This document shows positions 35,001 to 43,186 of a DNA stretch of 64,000 nt, piece by piece (the first letter of the stretch is position 1; the number at the start of each line of letters is the position of its first letter). Both the position numbers and the translations under genes were made by a program. The stretch is from CAXQUZ01 sp942491145 (GTDB lineage: Bacteria > Myxococcota_A > UBA796 > UBA2385), in NCBI GenBank assembly GCA_942491145.1, contig CALOBC010000061.1, forward strand, positions 62,001-126,000. The letters are read 5' to 3'. A model generated the notes under the pieces. The model saw only the letters and a program-made list of their open reading frames with translations, did no database searches and had not been told where the DNA came from.

Positions 35001-37844
35001 TCGCGGCTGGCCAGCCCCCGCCGGATTCGGCTGCAGGGTGTGCAGACCCACAACTTGCGCAACATCGACGTGGACCTCCCTGAAGGCGCGCTCACGGTGA
35101 TCACCGGTCCCTCGGGCTCCGGAAAGTCCAGCCTCGCCTTCGACACCATCTTCGCCGAAGGCCAGCGGCGCTACGTCGAGTCGCTCAGCACCTATGCACG
35201 GCGCTTTCTCGGCCGCATGGACCGCCCGCCGGTCGACAACGTAGAGGGCCTCGCGCCCGCCATCGCCATCGACCAGCGCAACGGGTCCGGCGGGCCCCGC
35301 TCAACCGTCGCGACGACCACCGAGCTGTACGACCAGATGCGGCTGCTGTTCGCCCGCATCGGTCGCCCCCACTGTCCGACCTGCGCCCGCTCGTTGTCGG
35401 CCATGTCGCCGTCACGGGCCGCGCGGGTGCTCCACTCCGAAGACCCGGGTGCGGGCTGGCTGGTGTGCACCCTCCCCCCGGGCACACGAGCCGGCGACCT
35501 CCTGAAGGATGGCTACGCGCGGATCTGGGACGACAAAGAGCTCGACTTGGAGTCCTTTGTCCAGGCCCACGAGGACGGCCGGGATGCCGATGTGGGCGAC
35601 AAGTGCCTCGTGGTGGACCGCATCAACCCCGCCCGGGTCGAGACGGCCCGGCTCACCGAAGCCGTGGCCACCGCCTATGGCTGGGGCAACGACACCGCGC
35701 GGTTCATCCCCCGTGCCCTCGACCGCCGGGACCACCCCATCGTGCTCAGCCGACGGCCCGACTGCCCCGAGCACGGTGTGGTCCTGCCCGACGAGATCAC
35801 CCCGCGCCACTTCAGCTTCAACTCCCACTGGGGCGCGTGCGCCCACTGCGGCGGCCTGGGTGAAGCCGTCCAGCTCGATCCCAAGCTGCTGCTGCCGAGT
35901 CCCGACGAGCCCTTTGAGACCGCGCTGGATGCCCAAGTGGCCGGCGGGGTGCTGCGCTCTGCCCGCAACCGCGCCTTGGTCCAAGCGGTCTTCGCCCACC
36001 ACGACGTCGCGCCCCGCACGCCCGCCAAGGGGTGGCCGGCCGCCCTGCGACGCGCGCTGCTCAACGGCCTCGAGCTGCCGCTGCCCATCGCCTTTGAGCG
36101 AAGCTGGGCCGGCCGCAGCGCCAAGGTTCAGGAGGTCCGACCCTGGCCGGGTGTGGTCTCCATCGTCGAAGGCTGGGGCAAGCGCACCGACCGCCTCCGC
36201 CGCACCAGCACCTGTGGCCGCTGCGACGGCCTGCGGCTCCAGCCCTGGCTGCTGGCGGTCACCCTCGGCGACCACACCCAACCCGATGGGCGCCCCCAGG
36301 GCCACAACATCTCCGAGCTGTGCGCCATGAAGGTGTCCGACGCGCGCATCTGGTGGAGCCAGCTCGCGGCCCAGCTCAGCCCCGCCGAAGCCACCATTGC
36401 CCTCCAGCCGGTGGAAGAAGTCTGCGATCGGCTGCGCTTTCTCGACGATGTGGGCCTCGGCTACCTCACCCTCGACCGTCCCGCGCGCACCTTGTCCGGC
36501 GGCGAAGCCCAGCGCATTCGCCTCGCCGCCCAGCTTGGCGCCCGCCTCACAGGCACCATCTACGTGCTGGACGAGCCCACCATCGGCCTGCACCCCCGCG
36601 ACACCCATCGCCTCCTGGGCACGCTGCACGGCCTGCGGGATCTCGGCAACACCCTCATCGTGGTGGAGCACGACCCCGAAGTGATGCGACAAGCGGACCA
36701 CCTCGTCGACATGGGGCCCGGCGCGGGCGAGCACGGCGGGCTCATCGTGGCTCAAGGCACCCCCGCCGAGGTCTCCACCAGCGGCAGCCTCACGGGCACC
36801 TACCTGTCCGGTCAGCGGGCGGTGCCCCGGCCGGCCACACGGCGCGAGGCGGCGGACTGGCTCGATCTCCCGTCGGCGACCGTGCACAACCTCAATGGCG
36901 TGAAGGTGCGCATTCCCAAGGGTGTGCTCACCGTCGTGACCGGCGTGTCTGGGTCCGGCAAGAGCTCCTTGGTGCTGGAGCACCTGGGCCCCTGGCTCGA
37001 AGCCCAACAAGCCGAGAAGACCGGCCACCGAAACCGGGACGCCCTCCGCCTCGTGGTGGTGGACCAAAACCCCATTGGCCGCAGTCCCCGGTCCACGCCA
37101 GCGACCTACACCGACATCTGGAATGCCATTCGCAAGCTGTACGCCGAGACCCGCCTCTCCCGGGAGCGGGGCTGGACCCCCTCGCGGTTCAGCTGGAACA
37201 CCGACGGCGGCCGGTGTGCCCACTGCGAGGGCCGGGGGGCCGTGCTCATCGAGATGCACTTCCTCAGTGATGTCTGGATGCCGTGCGCCCACTGCGGCGG
37301 GCGCCGCTTCAGCCGCGAGACCCTCGAGGTGCGGTGGAAGGGGCTGTCCATCGCCGACCTGCTCGACCTTCCGGCGGAAGAAGCCCTGCCCCACTTCTCC
37401 AACCAGCGGCGCATCCGGGCTCGCCTCGCCGCCCTCGTCGATGTGGGCCTCGGCTACGTCCGCCTGGGCCAACCAGCAACCACGCTGAGCGGTGGGGAAG
37501 CCCAACGGATGAAGCTCGCCGCCGAGCTGGTCAGCCGCCGCAAGCCGACGGTCTACCTGCTGGACGAGCCCACGACAGGCCTGCACCTCGCGGACATCGA
37601 GAAGCTGTTGGTCGTGCTGCACCGCCTCGCCGACCAGGGCCACACGGTCATCGTGATCGAGCATCAGACCGACGTGATCCTCAACGCCGACCACGTCATC
37701 GACATGGGCCCAGACGGCGGAGATGCCGGCGGGCAGGTCATCTTCGAGGGCAGCCCCGAGGGGCTCGCGCAGCACCCGACCAGCCACACCGGCGTCGCGC
37801 TGCGCCATGCACTCGAGGTGGAGCGGAAGCACGCACAGCCCTGA
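32013..37844 (+). CDS. uvrA: Double-length UvrA (tandem excinuclease ABC subunit A)
   Basis: A 1943-residue protein comprising two complete UvrA units in tandem (about 30-975 and 1003-1935). Each unit has two ABC ATPase modules: Walker A in GLSGSGKSS (58-66), GVSGSGKST, GPSGSGKSS and GVSGSGKSS; four LSGGEAQRI/MKLA signatures (about 522, 862, 1495, 1825); and Walker B/D-loop LDEP(S/T)(I/T)GLH four times. Zinc-module Cys pairs (CEECKG...CETCNG and CAHCEG...CAHCGG) are kept in both units, so neither half looks inactive. UvrA normally dimerises to load UvrB on damaged DNA; this chain would be a covalent pseudo-dimer, as known for chlamydial UvrA. GAGGAG precedes the ATG. Confidence 0.93.
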   Translation: MSRSAGTGVPSPPVSGRTTGSASVGDNTDRIRVVGAREHNLKGVDVDLPRDSLVVITGLSGSGKSSLAFDTIYQEGQRRFMESLSSYARQFLGSMEKPRVERVEGLSPTLCIDQKTVNRNPRSTVGTITEILDHLRLFMARLGEPHCPECGVLLSRSSPGDLAASLLRDEADARLHVLAPIVQERKGEYRKELADALRDGWLRARVDGTILHLEDDAPIELGRYEKHTIELVVDRLRCRPQDRVRMVEAIERAMALAGGGLSLLVQREGEAEPRHRLLSLDRSCPVHGVSAPELEPRLFSFNAPQGMCTDCAGLGFLEDFDMDLLLDVDAPARACFGPLLKEDRLPFSSAGREAIDQISTKLGFDPHAPFSTLSQDHAAKLLEGDEDTTYQFVKEAAGGGTSTIERPWQGLVPALRTVWHYTKLSKLGQWRRRVPCTACRGARLSPLALAVRYAHPTLGDLNIANLTGLSIEDARALFDQIELPEDQLKIGGPIVSELRSRLRFLDQVGLSYLSLDRSAATLSGGEAQRIRLAGQVGAGLQGVTYVLDEPSIGLHGRDQARLLDALEALRDKGNSVIVVEHDPLTMARADHLVEIGPGAGVEGGQLIAEGTPAAFFASDALTAQYMRGDARIALPTVRRPTDGPALVLEGASGNNLNGVDLRLPLGVLTVVTGVSGSGKSTLIDQTLARTLAATLHGATERPGPYAALHGVDQLDKLIRIDQNPIGRTPRSNPATYTGAFDAIRDLFSRLPESRARGYTKSRFSFNVAGGRCEECKGAGLVTVEMQFLADVQIPCETCNGRRFNHETLEIRYRGRTITDVLGMSITQARAFFTNHRKLKKVFQLLCDVGLGYVSLGQPSTTLSGGEAQRIKLASELARPATGQTLYILDEPTTGLHMQDVGNLLVALQRLVDQGNSVLVIEHDLDIIKSADHLIDLGPEGGTGGGHIIGTGTPEQIAASDSPTGMVLRPVLARDQRLMAGLAAEPSSVFVTGPPRPSRLASPRRIRLQGVQTHNLRNIDVDLPEGALTVITGPSGSGKSSLAFDTIFAEGQRRYVESLSTYARRFLGRMDRPPVDNVEGLAPAIAIDQRNGSGGPRSTVATTTELYDQMRLLFARIGRPHCPTCARSLSAMSPSRAARVLHSEDPGAGWLVCTLPPGTRAGDLLKDGYARIWDDKELDLESFVQAHEDGRDADVGDKCLVVDRINPARVETARLTEAVATAYGWGNDTARFIPRALDRRDHPIVLSRRPDCPEHGVVLPDEITPRHFSFNSHWGACAHCGGLGEAVQLDPKLLLPSPDEPFETALDAQVAGGVLRSARNRALVQAVFAHHDVAPRTPAKGWPAALRRALLNGLELPLPIAFERSWAGRSAKVQEVRPWPGVVSIVEGWGKRTDRLRRTSTCGRCDGLRLQPWLLAVTLGDHTQPDGRPQGHNISELCAMKVSDARIWWSQLAAQLSPAEATIALQPVEEVCDRLRFLDDVGLGYLTLDRPARTLSGGEAQRIRLAAQLGARLTGTIYVLDEPTIGLHPRDTHRLLGTLHGLRDLGNTLIVVEHDPEVMRQADHLVDMGPGAGEHGGLIVAQGTPAEVSTSGSLTGTYLSGQRAVPRPATRREAADWLDLPSATVHNLNGVKVRIPKGVLTVVTGVSGSGKSSLVLEHLGPWLEAQQAEKTGHRNRDALRLVVVDQNPIGRSPRSTPATYTDIWNAIRKLYAETRLSRERGWTPSRFSWNTDGGRCAHCEGRGAVLIEMHFLSDVWMPCAHCGGRRFSRETLEVRWKGLSIADLLDLPAEEALPHFSNQRRIRARLAALVDVGLGYVRLGQPATTLSGGEAQRMKLAAELVSRRKPTVYLLDEPTTGLHLADIEKLLVVLHRLADQGHTVIVIEHQTDVILNADHVIDMGPDGGDAGGQVIFEGSPEGLAQHPTSHTGVALRHALEVERKHAQP

Positions 37845-37871
37845 ACCCGGGGCCCAAGCCGCGCCCGGTGC

Positions 37872-39257
37872 TCACTCGATGCGGGCTCTCCGCCACGAGG
37901 CCCGCCAAGCGCCCACCGCCCGCGCACGGGCCGAGAATGCCGTCCACTCACCCATCATGCCGCCCTTCCGACAAGCCAGCGCCGCCAGCGCCCACCCATC
38001 GGAGCACGGCAACGCCAGCAGCGGCTCCACACGCTTCAAGGCCGACTGCCAGCCCTCGGTCTGGAGCGCCGCCTCGGCGAGCCCGAGGCGCACGTCCATG
38101 TCGACCTGGGCGGCGAGTCCCACGGGGGGCTGGGGCAACCGCGCCGCCGCGCGGGCAAACGCTTGGACTGCGGCCGGGGCATCCCCTTCGAGCAGCAGCA
38201 CTTCCCCGAGCCGACACGCCGCCGCCCACGACGTCGCGCCGGCGCTGACCTCGTCCGTGAACAATGCGCCGTCATGGGCCTCACAGCGCTCCAGCCAGGA
38301 CCGGGCGGCCCGGCGGTGGCGGCGCTGGGCACCCGGCCCCGTGGCTCGGAGGCTGAGGTGTTGGTGGGCGACCCCGGCCAAGAACCACACACTGGGGTGG
38401 CCCGGGCCCCACGCGGCCGCGGCTTCGGCGGTCTCGCACGCGGCCTTCACGTCACCCGCCTGGAGCTGAAGGTCCGCCCGCAGCGCCGCCAGGGTGAACG
38501 CCGCAGCGGGCACGGGCGGCATCGTGCAGCCGCTCAGCCGGGTCCACGCTGCTTCACTGGCCAGCCGGGCCTCATCCCAGAGCCCTGCCCGTGCGGCGTC
38601 CCGGGCGCGGTAGGCCCAGGGGACCGGGTCCGGCCCCCCCGACCCACACATCCGCCGCAAGATCTCGAGGTTGCGGGTCGCCTTCTCGTCGGCCCGTCCC
38701 AGATCCGCGGCATACCCGAGATGAATGATGTCCGCGGCAACCTGGGCGTCCACTGCGGGCCTGCCCAGCCAGCCCGCCTCCACCTGCTCATGCAGGGCGC
38801 CGGTGTACCGCAGCGCCGATCCTCGCCGAAACAGTCGCGCCAGCAGGGTGGGCTCCCCCCGACGTTGGGCCCCCTGAAGCACCGCTGCAGCCGTCGCATC
38901 CACGTGAGAGGCATTGTGGAGCGGCAGCAAGCCCCGGTCGAATGCACCGCCGGAGATCGCCGCCAAGATCGCGGCCGGCGCGCTGGGGGCCAAGCGCTCG
39001 TCGGCATCGAGAACAAGCACCCAGTCGGCATTACAGGCGTCCAGCCCCACATTCCGCGCAGCGGCAAAGTCCCCCGTCCAGGTCCCAGGGATCACCCGTG
39101 CACCGGCATCGACCAAGAGCCCCACCGTGCCATCGGTGCTACCGGTGTCGACCGCGATGACCTCCGCCCCCAGCGGGGCAATGCTCGCCAAGAGCCCGGG
39201 CAACAGCGCCGCCTCATCACGCACAATCAGGCAGACCGCGAGGGAGGGCGAGCTCAT
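37872..39257 (-). CDS. Family 2 glycosyltransferase with helical repeat C-terminus
   Basis: A 461-residue cytoplasmic protein. Residues 1-230 are a GT-A domain of family GT2 (AVCLIVRDEAALLPGLLASI; VDTGSTDGT; the nucleotide/metal motif LDADE; FAAARNVGLDAC), like WaaE/SunS-type glycosyltransferases. Residues about 230-455 are Ala-rich TPR-like helices, a common tail in this subfamily that may bind protein or glycan acceptors. The start ATG overlaps the stop of the esterase-like lipoprotein gene (ATGA), so these are co-expressed. Confidence 0.87.
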   Translation of the reverse strand: MSSPSLAVCLIVRDEAALLPGLLASIAPLGAEVIAVDTGSTDGTVGLLVDAGARVIPGTWTGDFAAARNVGLDACNADWVLVLDADERLAPSAPAAILAAISGGAFDRGLLPLHNASHVDATAAAVLQGAQRRGEPTLLARLFRRGSALRYTGALHEQVEAGWLGRPAVDAQVAADIIHLGYAADLGRADEKATRNLEILRRMCGSGGPDPVPWAYRARDAARAGLWDEARLASEAAWTRLSGCTMPPVPAAAFTLAALRADLQLQAGDVKAACETAEAAAAWGPGHPSVWFLAGVAHQHLSLRATGPGAQRRHRRAARSWLERCEAHDGALFTDEVSAGATSWAAACRLGEVLLLEGDAPAAVQAFARAAARLPQPPVGLAAQVDMDVRLGLAEAALQTEGWQSALKRVEPLLALPCSDGWALAALACRKGGMMGEWTAFSARARAVGAWRASWRRARIE

Positions 39258-40393
39258 GGGCGCACCGTCGCTGCTGCGTCCACAGACACCGTGCCATCGA
39301 ACAAGGTGGAGGCGTCGAGATCCCCCCGCTGGTGGGCCACCCAGCCCAGCGCGTAGGTGTTGACGATGCGCCAGCCCAGCTCCGCACCGATCAAGCCCTC
39401 GCCGCTCTCCAGCACCCCGCTGAAGTCGGTGAAGGTCATGTGCCCGCCCCCCTCAATCGACACGCCCCGGTGCTCGGGAGCGCCCTGCTGCAGCCCACTC
39501 CAGATGAGCTCGGTGTCCCCGCCAGTCTGGGGGTCCAGCGTGCCCGTCATGTGGAGCACGGGGGTCTTTGCGGCCGCCAGTCCGGCTTCCCCAAACAGCC
39601 GCCCGTCACCGGGCGCCATGCTCACCATGCCGACGATGCGGTCCTCATAGAGTCCCTGCTCCAGAATTGCCGCGTCATCGGCCGTCATGGTCGAGCAGTA
39701 CGCACTGGTGTCGGCGCCGCTGAGGCACGTGTCCATCAGGGCCCGGTCGTACCGCGCCCCGGCGAGCGAGTGGGCGGTGTAGCCCCCGAAGGAGTGCCCG
39801 CTGGCCGTGATGCCGTCCCCACTGACCGAGACTCCCGCCGAACGGCCGGCGAGCAAGTGGTCCAGCACGGCGCTGATGTCCATGGACCGCAGGTAGTAGA
39901 TGTCGGTGGCCCGGTCCGGTCCATCCGCGACGGTGTTGCCGGTGTGGTCTGGTGCCGCGACCACAAAGCCTTGGCTGGCCAGATGCTCCATCCAAAACCC
40001 GCTCGACTCGGCGTAGCCTTGGTGGCCATGGCTGTAGACGTGCAGCGGCGCGGTCACGTCCATCGGCGTGGCCCCACCGAGCACACCATCGGCCTCGAGA
40101 ATGCCGTTGTAGCGGACTTCTTCACCGGTGTCGTCCGACGTGGGGAACCACAGGGCGAGGCGCAAGCTGCGGGGCCCCGCCGGCCCGTCATAGGTCAGCT
40201 CTTCGGTGCGAAAGCCGACGGTGAAGGGCCCCGGCTCGCCCAGCGCATCCAGGCTGAGCGCCAGAGCAAACGGCTCGCCAGAGTCTTCGGTCGTGCCCTT
40301 GTTGCCCTCGCCTTCGCCAGCGCAGCCACCGATGACGCAGACGACGGCCACCCTGCAGTGTCTCCACCCTGTCCACGCCGGTCCTCTGGACAT
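39254..40393 (-). CDS. Alpha/beta hydrolase lipoprotein (PAF-acetylhydrolase/dienelactone-like)
   Basis: A 379-residue lipoprotein with lipobox VIGGC. The alpha/beta hydrolase fold shows LHVYSHGHQGYAESSGFWMEHLASQGFVVAAPDHTGNT (oxyanion region), the nucleophile elbow GHSFGGYT, an acidic residue in MTGTLDPQT and a His in EGGGHMTF, giving a plausible Ser-Asp-His triad. Related proteins are secreted esterases or PAF-acetylhydrolase-like enzymes. ATG 40393 has a strong AGGAGG five bases upstream, so it was chosen over the much longer open frame. It is coupled to the glycosyltransferase gene. Confidence 0.87.
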   Translation of the reverse strand: MSRGPAWTGWRHCRVAVVCVIGGCAGEGEGNKGTTEDSGEPFALALSLDALGEPGPFTVGFRTEELTYDGPAGPRSLRLALWFPTSDDTGEEVRYNGILEADGVLGGATPMDVTAPLHVYSHGHQGYAESSGFWMEHLASQGFVVAAPDHTGNTVADGPDRATDIYYLRSMDISAVLDHLLAGRSAGVSVSGDGITASGHSFGGYTAHSLAGARYDRALMDTCLSGADTSAYCSTMTADDAAILEQGLYEDRIVGMVSMAPGDGRLFGEAGLAAAKTPVLHMTGTLDPQTGGDTELIWSGLQQGAPEHRGVSIEGGGHMTFTDFSGVLESGEGLIGAELGWRIVNTYALGWVAHQRGDLDASTLFDGTVSVDAAATVRP

Positions 40394-40471
40394 CCCCGCC
40401 TCCTGTTCGTGATCCCCACGGCGCTCGCCGCAGACGAGCACCGGGATAGCCCACCCCACGACGGAGAGGCC

Positions 40472-41188
40472 ATGGGCAAGGGGTACCTCGCCATGGGGCA
40501 CCTGCGCGGTGTCCCCCTGATGATCCACTGGACGGTGCCCGTCCTCGTGGTGGCCGCGGGCATGTTGGTCTCCAGCGCCGCCTGGAGCTCCTGGGCTGCG
40601 CTTGGCCACGTGCTGCTGCTCGTCAGTCACATCGGCGGGCACTGGATCGCTGCACGCCTGCACCAACAGCGAATCGTGGAGCTTCACGTCCACGGGCTCG
40701 GCGGATCGGTGCTCACCACGGGGCGGCTTGAGCGGGGTCAGCGGGCCCAGCTCGCGTTTGGTGGCGTCCTCGGCCAGGGCGTGCTGTGGATGGCGGCCAC
40801 CCTGGTCCAGCTCGGCGGCCCTGCGTCCGTCGTCGACAACCCCCTCTTGCTGGTTGTCACGATGGGCAACGCCCTGCTCATCTTCGCCAACCTGCTGCCC
40901 TACGGCCCCATGGACGGACGGCGGGGCTGGCCCCTCGTCCTGGGACGGCCGGACGGTGGGCGGGCCAAAGAGAGCCGCACGGGCGACCCGCTGGCCGAGC
41001 CCGGGCTGGAGCGGCGGGTCGAGCGGGTGGCCCGAATGCTGCGCCCCACACCTCCCCCGGTTCCCCCGACACCGCCGGAGCTCACAGCGGATGCTCCGCC
41101 CGATGTGCTGCCACCCGACATTGTCGAGGCTGCAGACCGCCTGGTCGCCGACCTGTTCGCGAAGCCGCCCAAGCCACCCGTTCGTTGA
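40472..41188 (+). CDS. Degenerate site-2-protease (M50)-like membrane protein
   Basis: A 238-residue membrane protein with about four to five helices and a Pro-rich cytoplasmic tail. The first helices read LLLVSHIGGHWIAARLHQQRIVELHVHGLGG, where M50 proteases have HELGH: both His are kept but Glu is replaced by Ile. The later ANLLPYGPMDGRRGW matches the second catalytic block (Asn...Pro-x-Asp-Gly). Loss of the catalytic Glu predicts no proteolysis; it may be a pseudoprotease. GGAGAGG just upstream supports ATG 40472. It is divergent from the esterase lipoprotein gene with a 78-base gap. Confidence 0.75.
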   Translation: MGKGYLAMGHLRGVPLMIHWTVPVLVVAAGMLVSSAAWSSWAALGHVLLLVSHIGGHWIAARLHQQRIVELHVHGLGGSVLTTGRLERGQRAQLAFGGVLGQGVLWMAATLVQLGGPASVVDNPLLLVVTMGNALLIFANLLPYGPMDGRRGWPLVLGRPDGGRAKESRTGDPLAEPGLERRVERVARMLRPTPPPVPPTPPELTADAPPDVLPPDIVEAADRLVADLFAKPPKPPVR

Positions 41189-41434
41189 GTCGGCGCCGAC
41201 GCCGAAAGGCCGCTCAACACGCGCTTGTCAATAGCACTGCCCCGCAGTGCGCCCCCACCCAATGGCCGAAACGAAGGAGGCCCGGCCCATATGGCCAACT
41301 CAAGCACCGCATTGCTGCCCATCATCGGTTGCAATCCGGTACGCTCCACCCACGGGATGCCCACAGGCCAACCAGAACTTGCGGCGAGCGGCAGCTGCAA
41401 CCTACCTCTGGGCACCGCCGGACGGAGGTCTGTC

Positions 41435-41800
41435 ATGATTCTGGTTGTGGACGACGATCGTCTGTTCGTGGCGCTCCTCAAGCGCACGCTCTCCGACCAG
41501 CCCGTGCGCTGGGCCGCCAACCTCGCCGAAGCGCGGCGAATGCTGAGCCAGACCCCGTTTGATTTGGTGCTGCTGGACCTCGGCCTCCCCGATGGCCACG
41601 GCGTGCACCTGCTGGCCACTTGGGGTAACCTCGTACCCACCATCGTGATGACGGGGTTCTCGCCCTTCCCCGACTGCGCCGCCATGCGGGCCCATGGCGC
41701 CCGCGCCTGCGTCGACAAAGACGAGCTGGTGGGCCTGTCCGGCACAGCGATGCTCCGGCGCTGGGCCCACACCGACACCGAGATCTCGCTCACGGGCTGA
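41435..41800 (+). CDS. Single-domain response regulator (CheY-like)
   Basis: A 121-residue receiver domain with no output domain. The acidic pair is in ILVVDDD, the phospho-acceptor Asp in LVLLDLGLPDG, the conserved Thr in VMTGF, and the Lys in ACVDKDE. It likely receives phosphate from a kinase encoded elsewhere; the only histidine kinase in the window is about 4 kb away. GGAGG six bases upstream supports the ATG. The 246 bases before it (41189-41434) contain no recognisable gene. Confidence 0.88.
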   Translation: MILVVDDDRLFVALLKRTLSDQPVRWAANLAEARRMLSQTPFDLVLLDLGLPDGHGVHLLATWGNLVPTIVMTGFSPFPDCAAMRAHGARACVDKDELVGLSGTAMLRRWAHTDTEISLTG

Positions 41801-41819
41801 AGTGACTGGTGCCGATGCT

Positions 41820-43031
41820 TCAGAAGATCTGCACACCGATCTGCCAGCCCGACCACCCCCGCGTGGCCAGCCCACCGCCCTCATCCAGGCTGGTGTGCTT
41901 GGCGCCCCGGATGTACTGCGAGCCGTCCTGCACCTGGCTGAACAGCATGTTGTAGGAGTAGCCACCCGTCAGCGCGAGGCGGTCGAAGATCTGCACGCCC
42001 GCGATGGCCCGACCCGTCGCGATCTCGTTCGTGCCGACGAGCAGCCCTGCCGTGGGGCTCACATGCTGCACGAGCAGGTCCCCGTCGATGAAGAGGCGAT
42101 CCGAGATGGGCGCATGGCCGCCCGCACCGAGGGTCAGCGCCCACTCCGGGCAGTCCCCCCCCGGGCGCCACCCTGCACCGTAGATATAGTGGAAGTACCG
42201 GCCCCCATGCTTCAGGGCGACATTGTGGAAGCCGTAGGAGGTAGTCCATGCATCCAGATGGGTGCGCCCCTCATAGATGATGTTGATGAGCCCCAGCGAC
42301 AGATCGGAGTCGCGGGCAATGTTGATCACGCCGATCTGCACACCATCCACGTCCTCGGTGGACACGTTCACCACGGCGACCTGTGAGCCATCGACGCCGT
42401 GGGCCACGTTGACCCCGCCCGCCATCTGCACGCCGTCCACCCGCCCAGCCGCGAGGTTGACGCCACCGGCACCCTGAAAGCCGTCCACGTCACCCCCGGC
42501 CACGTTCACACCGCCGGCGCCTTGGAAGCCGTCGACCTGCCCGGCGGCGATGTTGGCCCCGCCGGCAAGCTGCATGCCATCCACGGATCCGGCGACCACG
42601 TTGACGCCCCCAGCACCCTGGAAGCCGTCCAGGTCACCGGCCAGCAAGTTGACCCCACCGGTGAGCTGGACCCCGTCCACCCGCTGCTCCACGAGGCTCC
42701 CGACAGCGGAGGCTTCGATGCCGTCCACCGCACCCGTCCAAGTCACCAGCCCGAGGGACAGCGCACGGCGGTCCTTTCCCCGGTGGGCGCCGGATGTGCC
42801 GACACCGGGCACCGCGTCGATGCCGAGGGGAACGTTCACCAGCGCACTGTCCTCGCCATCGGCAGCCTCTGGAGCGACAGCAACCGCCGGGGCCTCTGCG
42901 GCGGCAGGGGCCTGCGCTGCGGCGGGGACCTCAGCACTGGCAGCGGGTACTGCATCGTCGGCCAACGCGGCGGAAACGGGAATCAACGACAGGCCGATGG
43001 ACAGCAGCATCGTGCGGGACGGGAGAGGCAT
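41820..43031 (-). CDS. LA_2272-type surface-repeat outer-membrane protein
   Basis: A 403-residue exported protein with signal peptide (LLSIGLSLIPVSAALA), an Ala/Pro/Glu-rich linker, then a block of nine 16-residue repeats of the form VDG-Q-AGGVN-AAG (for example VDGFQGAGGVNVAGGD), matching LA_2272-type surface repeats. A C-terminal domain of about 140 residues looks like outer-membrane beta strands (GRYFHYIYGAGWRPGG; RLALTGGYSYNMLFSQV; WSGWQIGVQIF, ending in Phe as barrel proteins do). ATG 43031 has GGAG six bases upstream. Probably surface-exposed; role unknown. Confidence 0.82.
   Translation of the reverse strand: MPLPSRTMLLSIGLSLIPVSAALADDAVPAASAEVPAAAQAPAAAEAPAVAVAPEAADGEDSALVNVPLGIDAVPGVGTSGAHRGKDRRALSLGLVTWTGAVDGIEASAVGSLVEQRVDGVQLTGGVNLLAGDLDGFQGAGGVNVVAGSVDGMQLAGGANIAAGQVDGFQGAGGVNVAGGDVDGFQGAGGVNLAAGRVDGVQMAGGVNVAHGVDGSQVAVVNVSTEDVDGVQIGVINIARDSDLSLGLINIIYEGRTHLDAWTTSYGFHNVALKHGGRYFHYIYGAGWRPGGDCPEWALTLGAGGHAPISDRLFIDGDLLVQHVSPTAGLLVGTNEIATGRAIAGVQIFDRLALTGGYSYNMLFSQVQDGSQYIRGAKHTSLDEGGGLATRGWSGWQIGVQIF
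42306..42728 (-). repeat. Nine tandem 48-base units (16-residue VDG repeats)
   Basis: Nine units of about 48 bases encode VDGxxxxGGVNxxAGx repeats inside the LA_2272-like gene. The first unit (VDGIEASAVGSLVEQR) and the last two are more diverged than the middle six, which suggests amplification from the centre. The periodicity implies a stacked beta structure. Confidence 0.85.
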
Positions 43032-43186
43032 CGTGCGCTCCTGAACGACCAAGTGGCCGTGGTGGGCAAGGGAGTGACGCCTCTCCAACACCGACCGCCA
43101 CCGCGGGTGTCACCCCTGCCCCTGCAATTGCGTCGCACAGGCCCCATCGCGAGAGGCACCCACCCAAGAGACCGCGCCGCACACCG

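Noticed and set aside
32055..35051. About 1000-codon minus-strand frame across UvrA (and another at 35412-37832).
   Set aside because: Antisense shadows of the UvrA gene, whose motifs are complete.
42306..42728. 48-base periodic repeat as a possible CRISPR array.
   Set aside because: No unique spacers; all units are in frame and encode VDG repeats of a surface protein.
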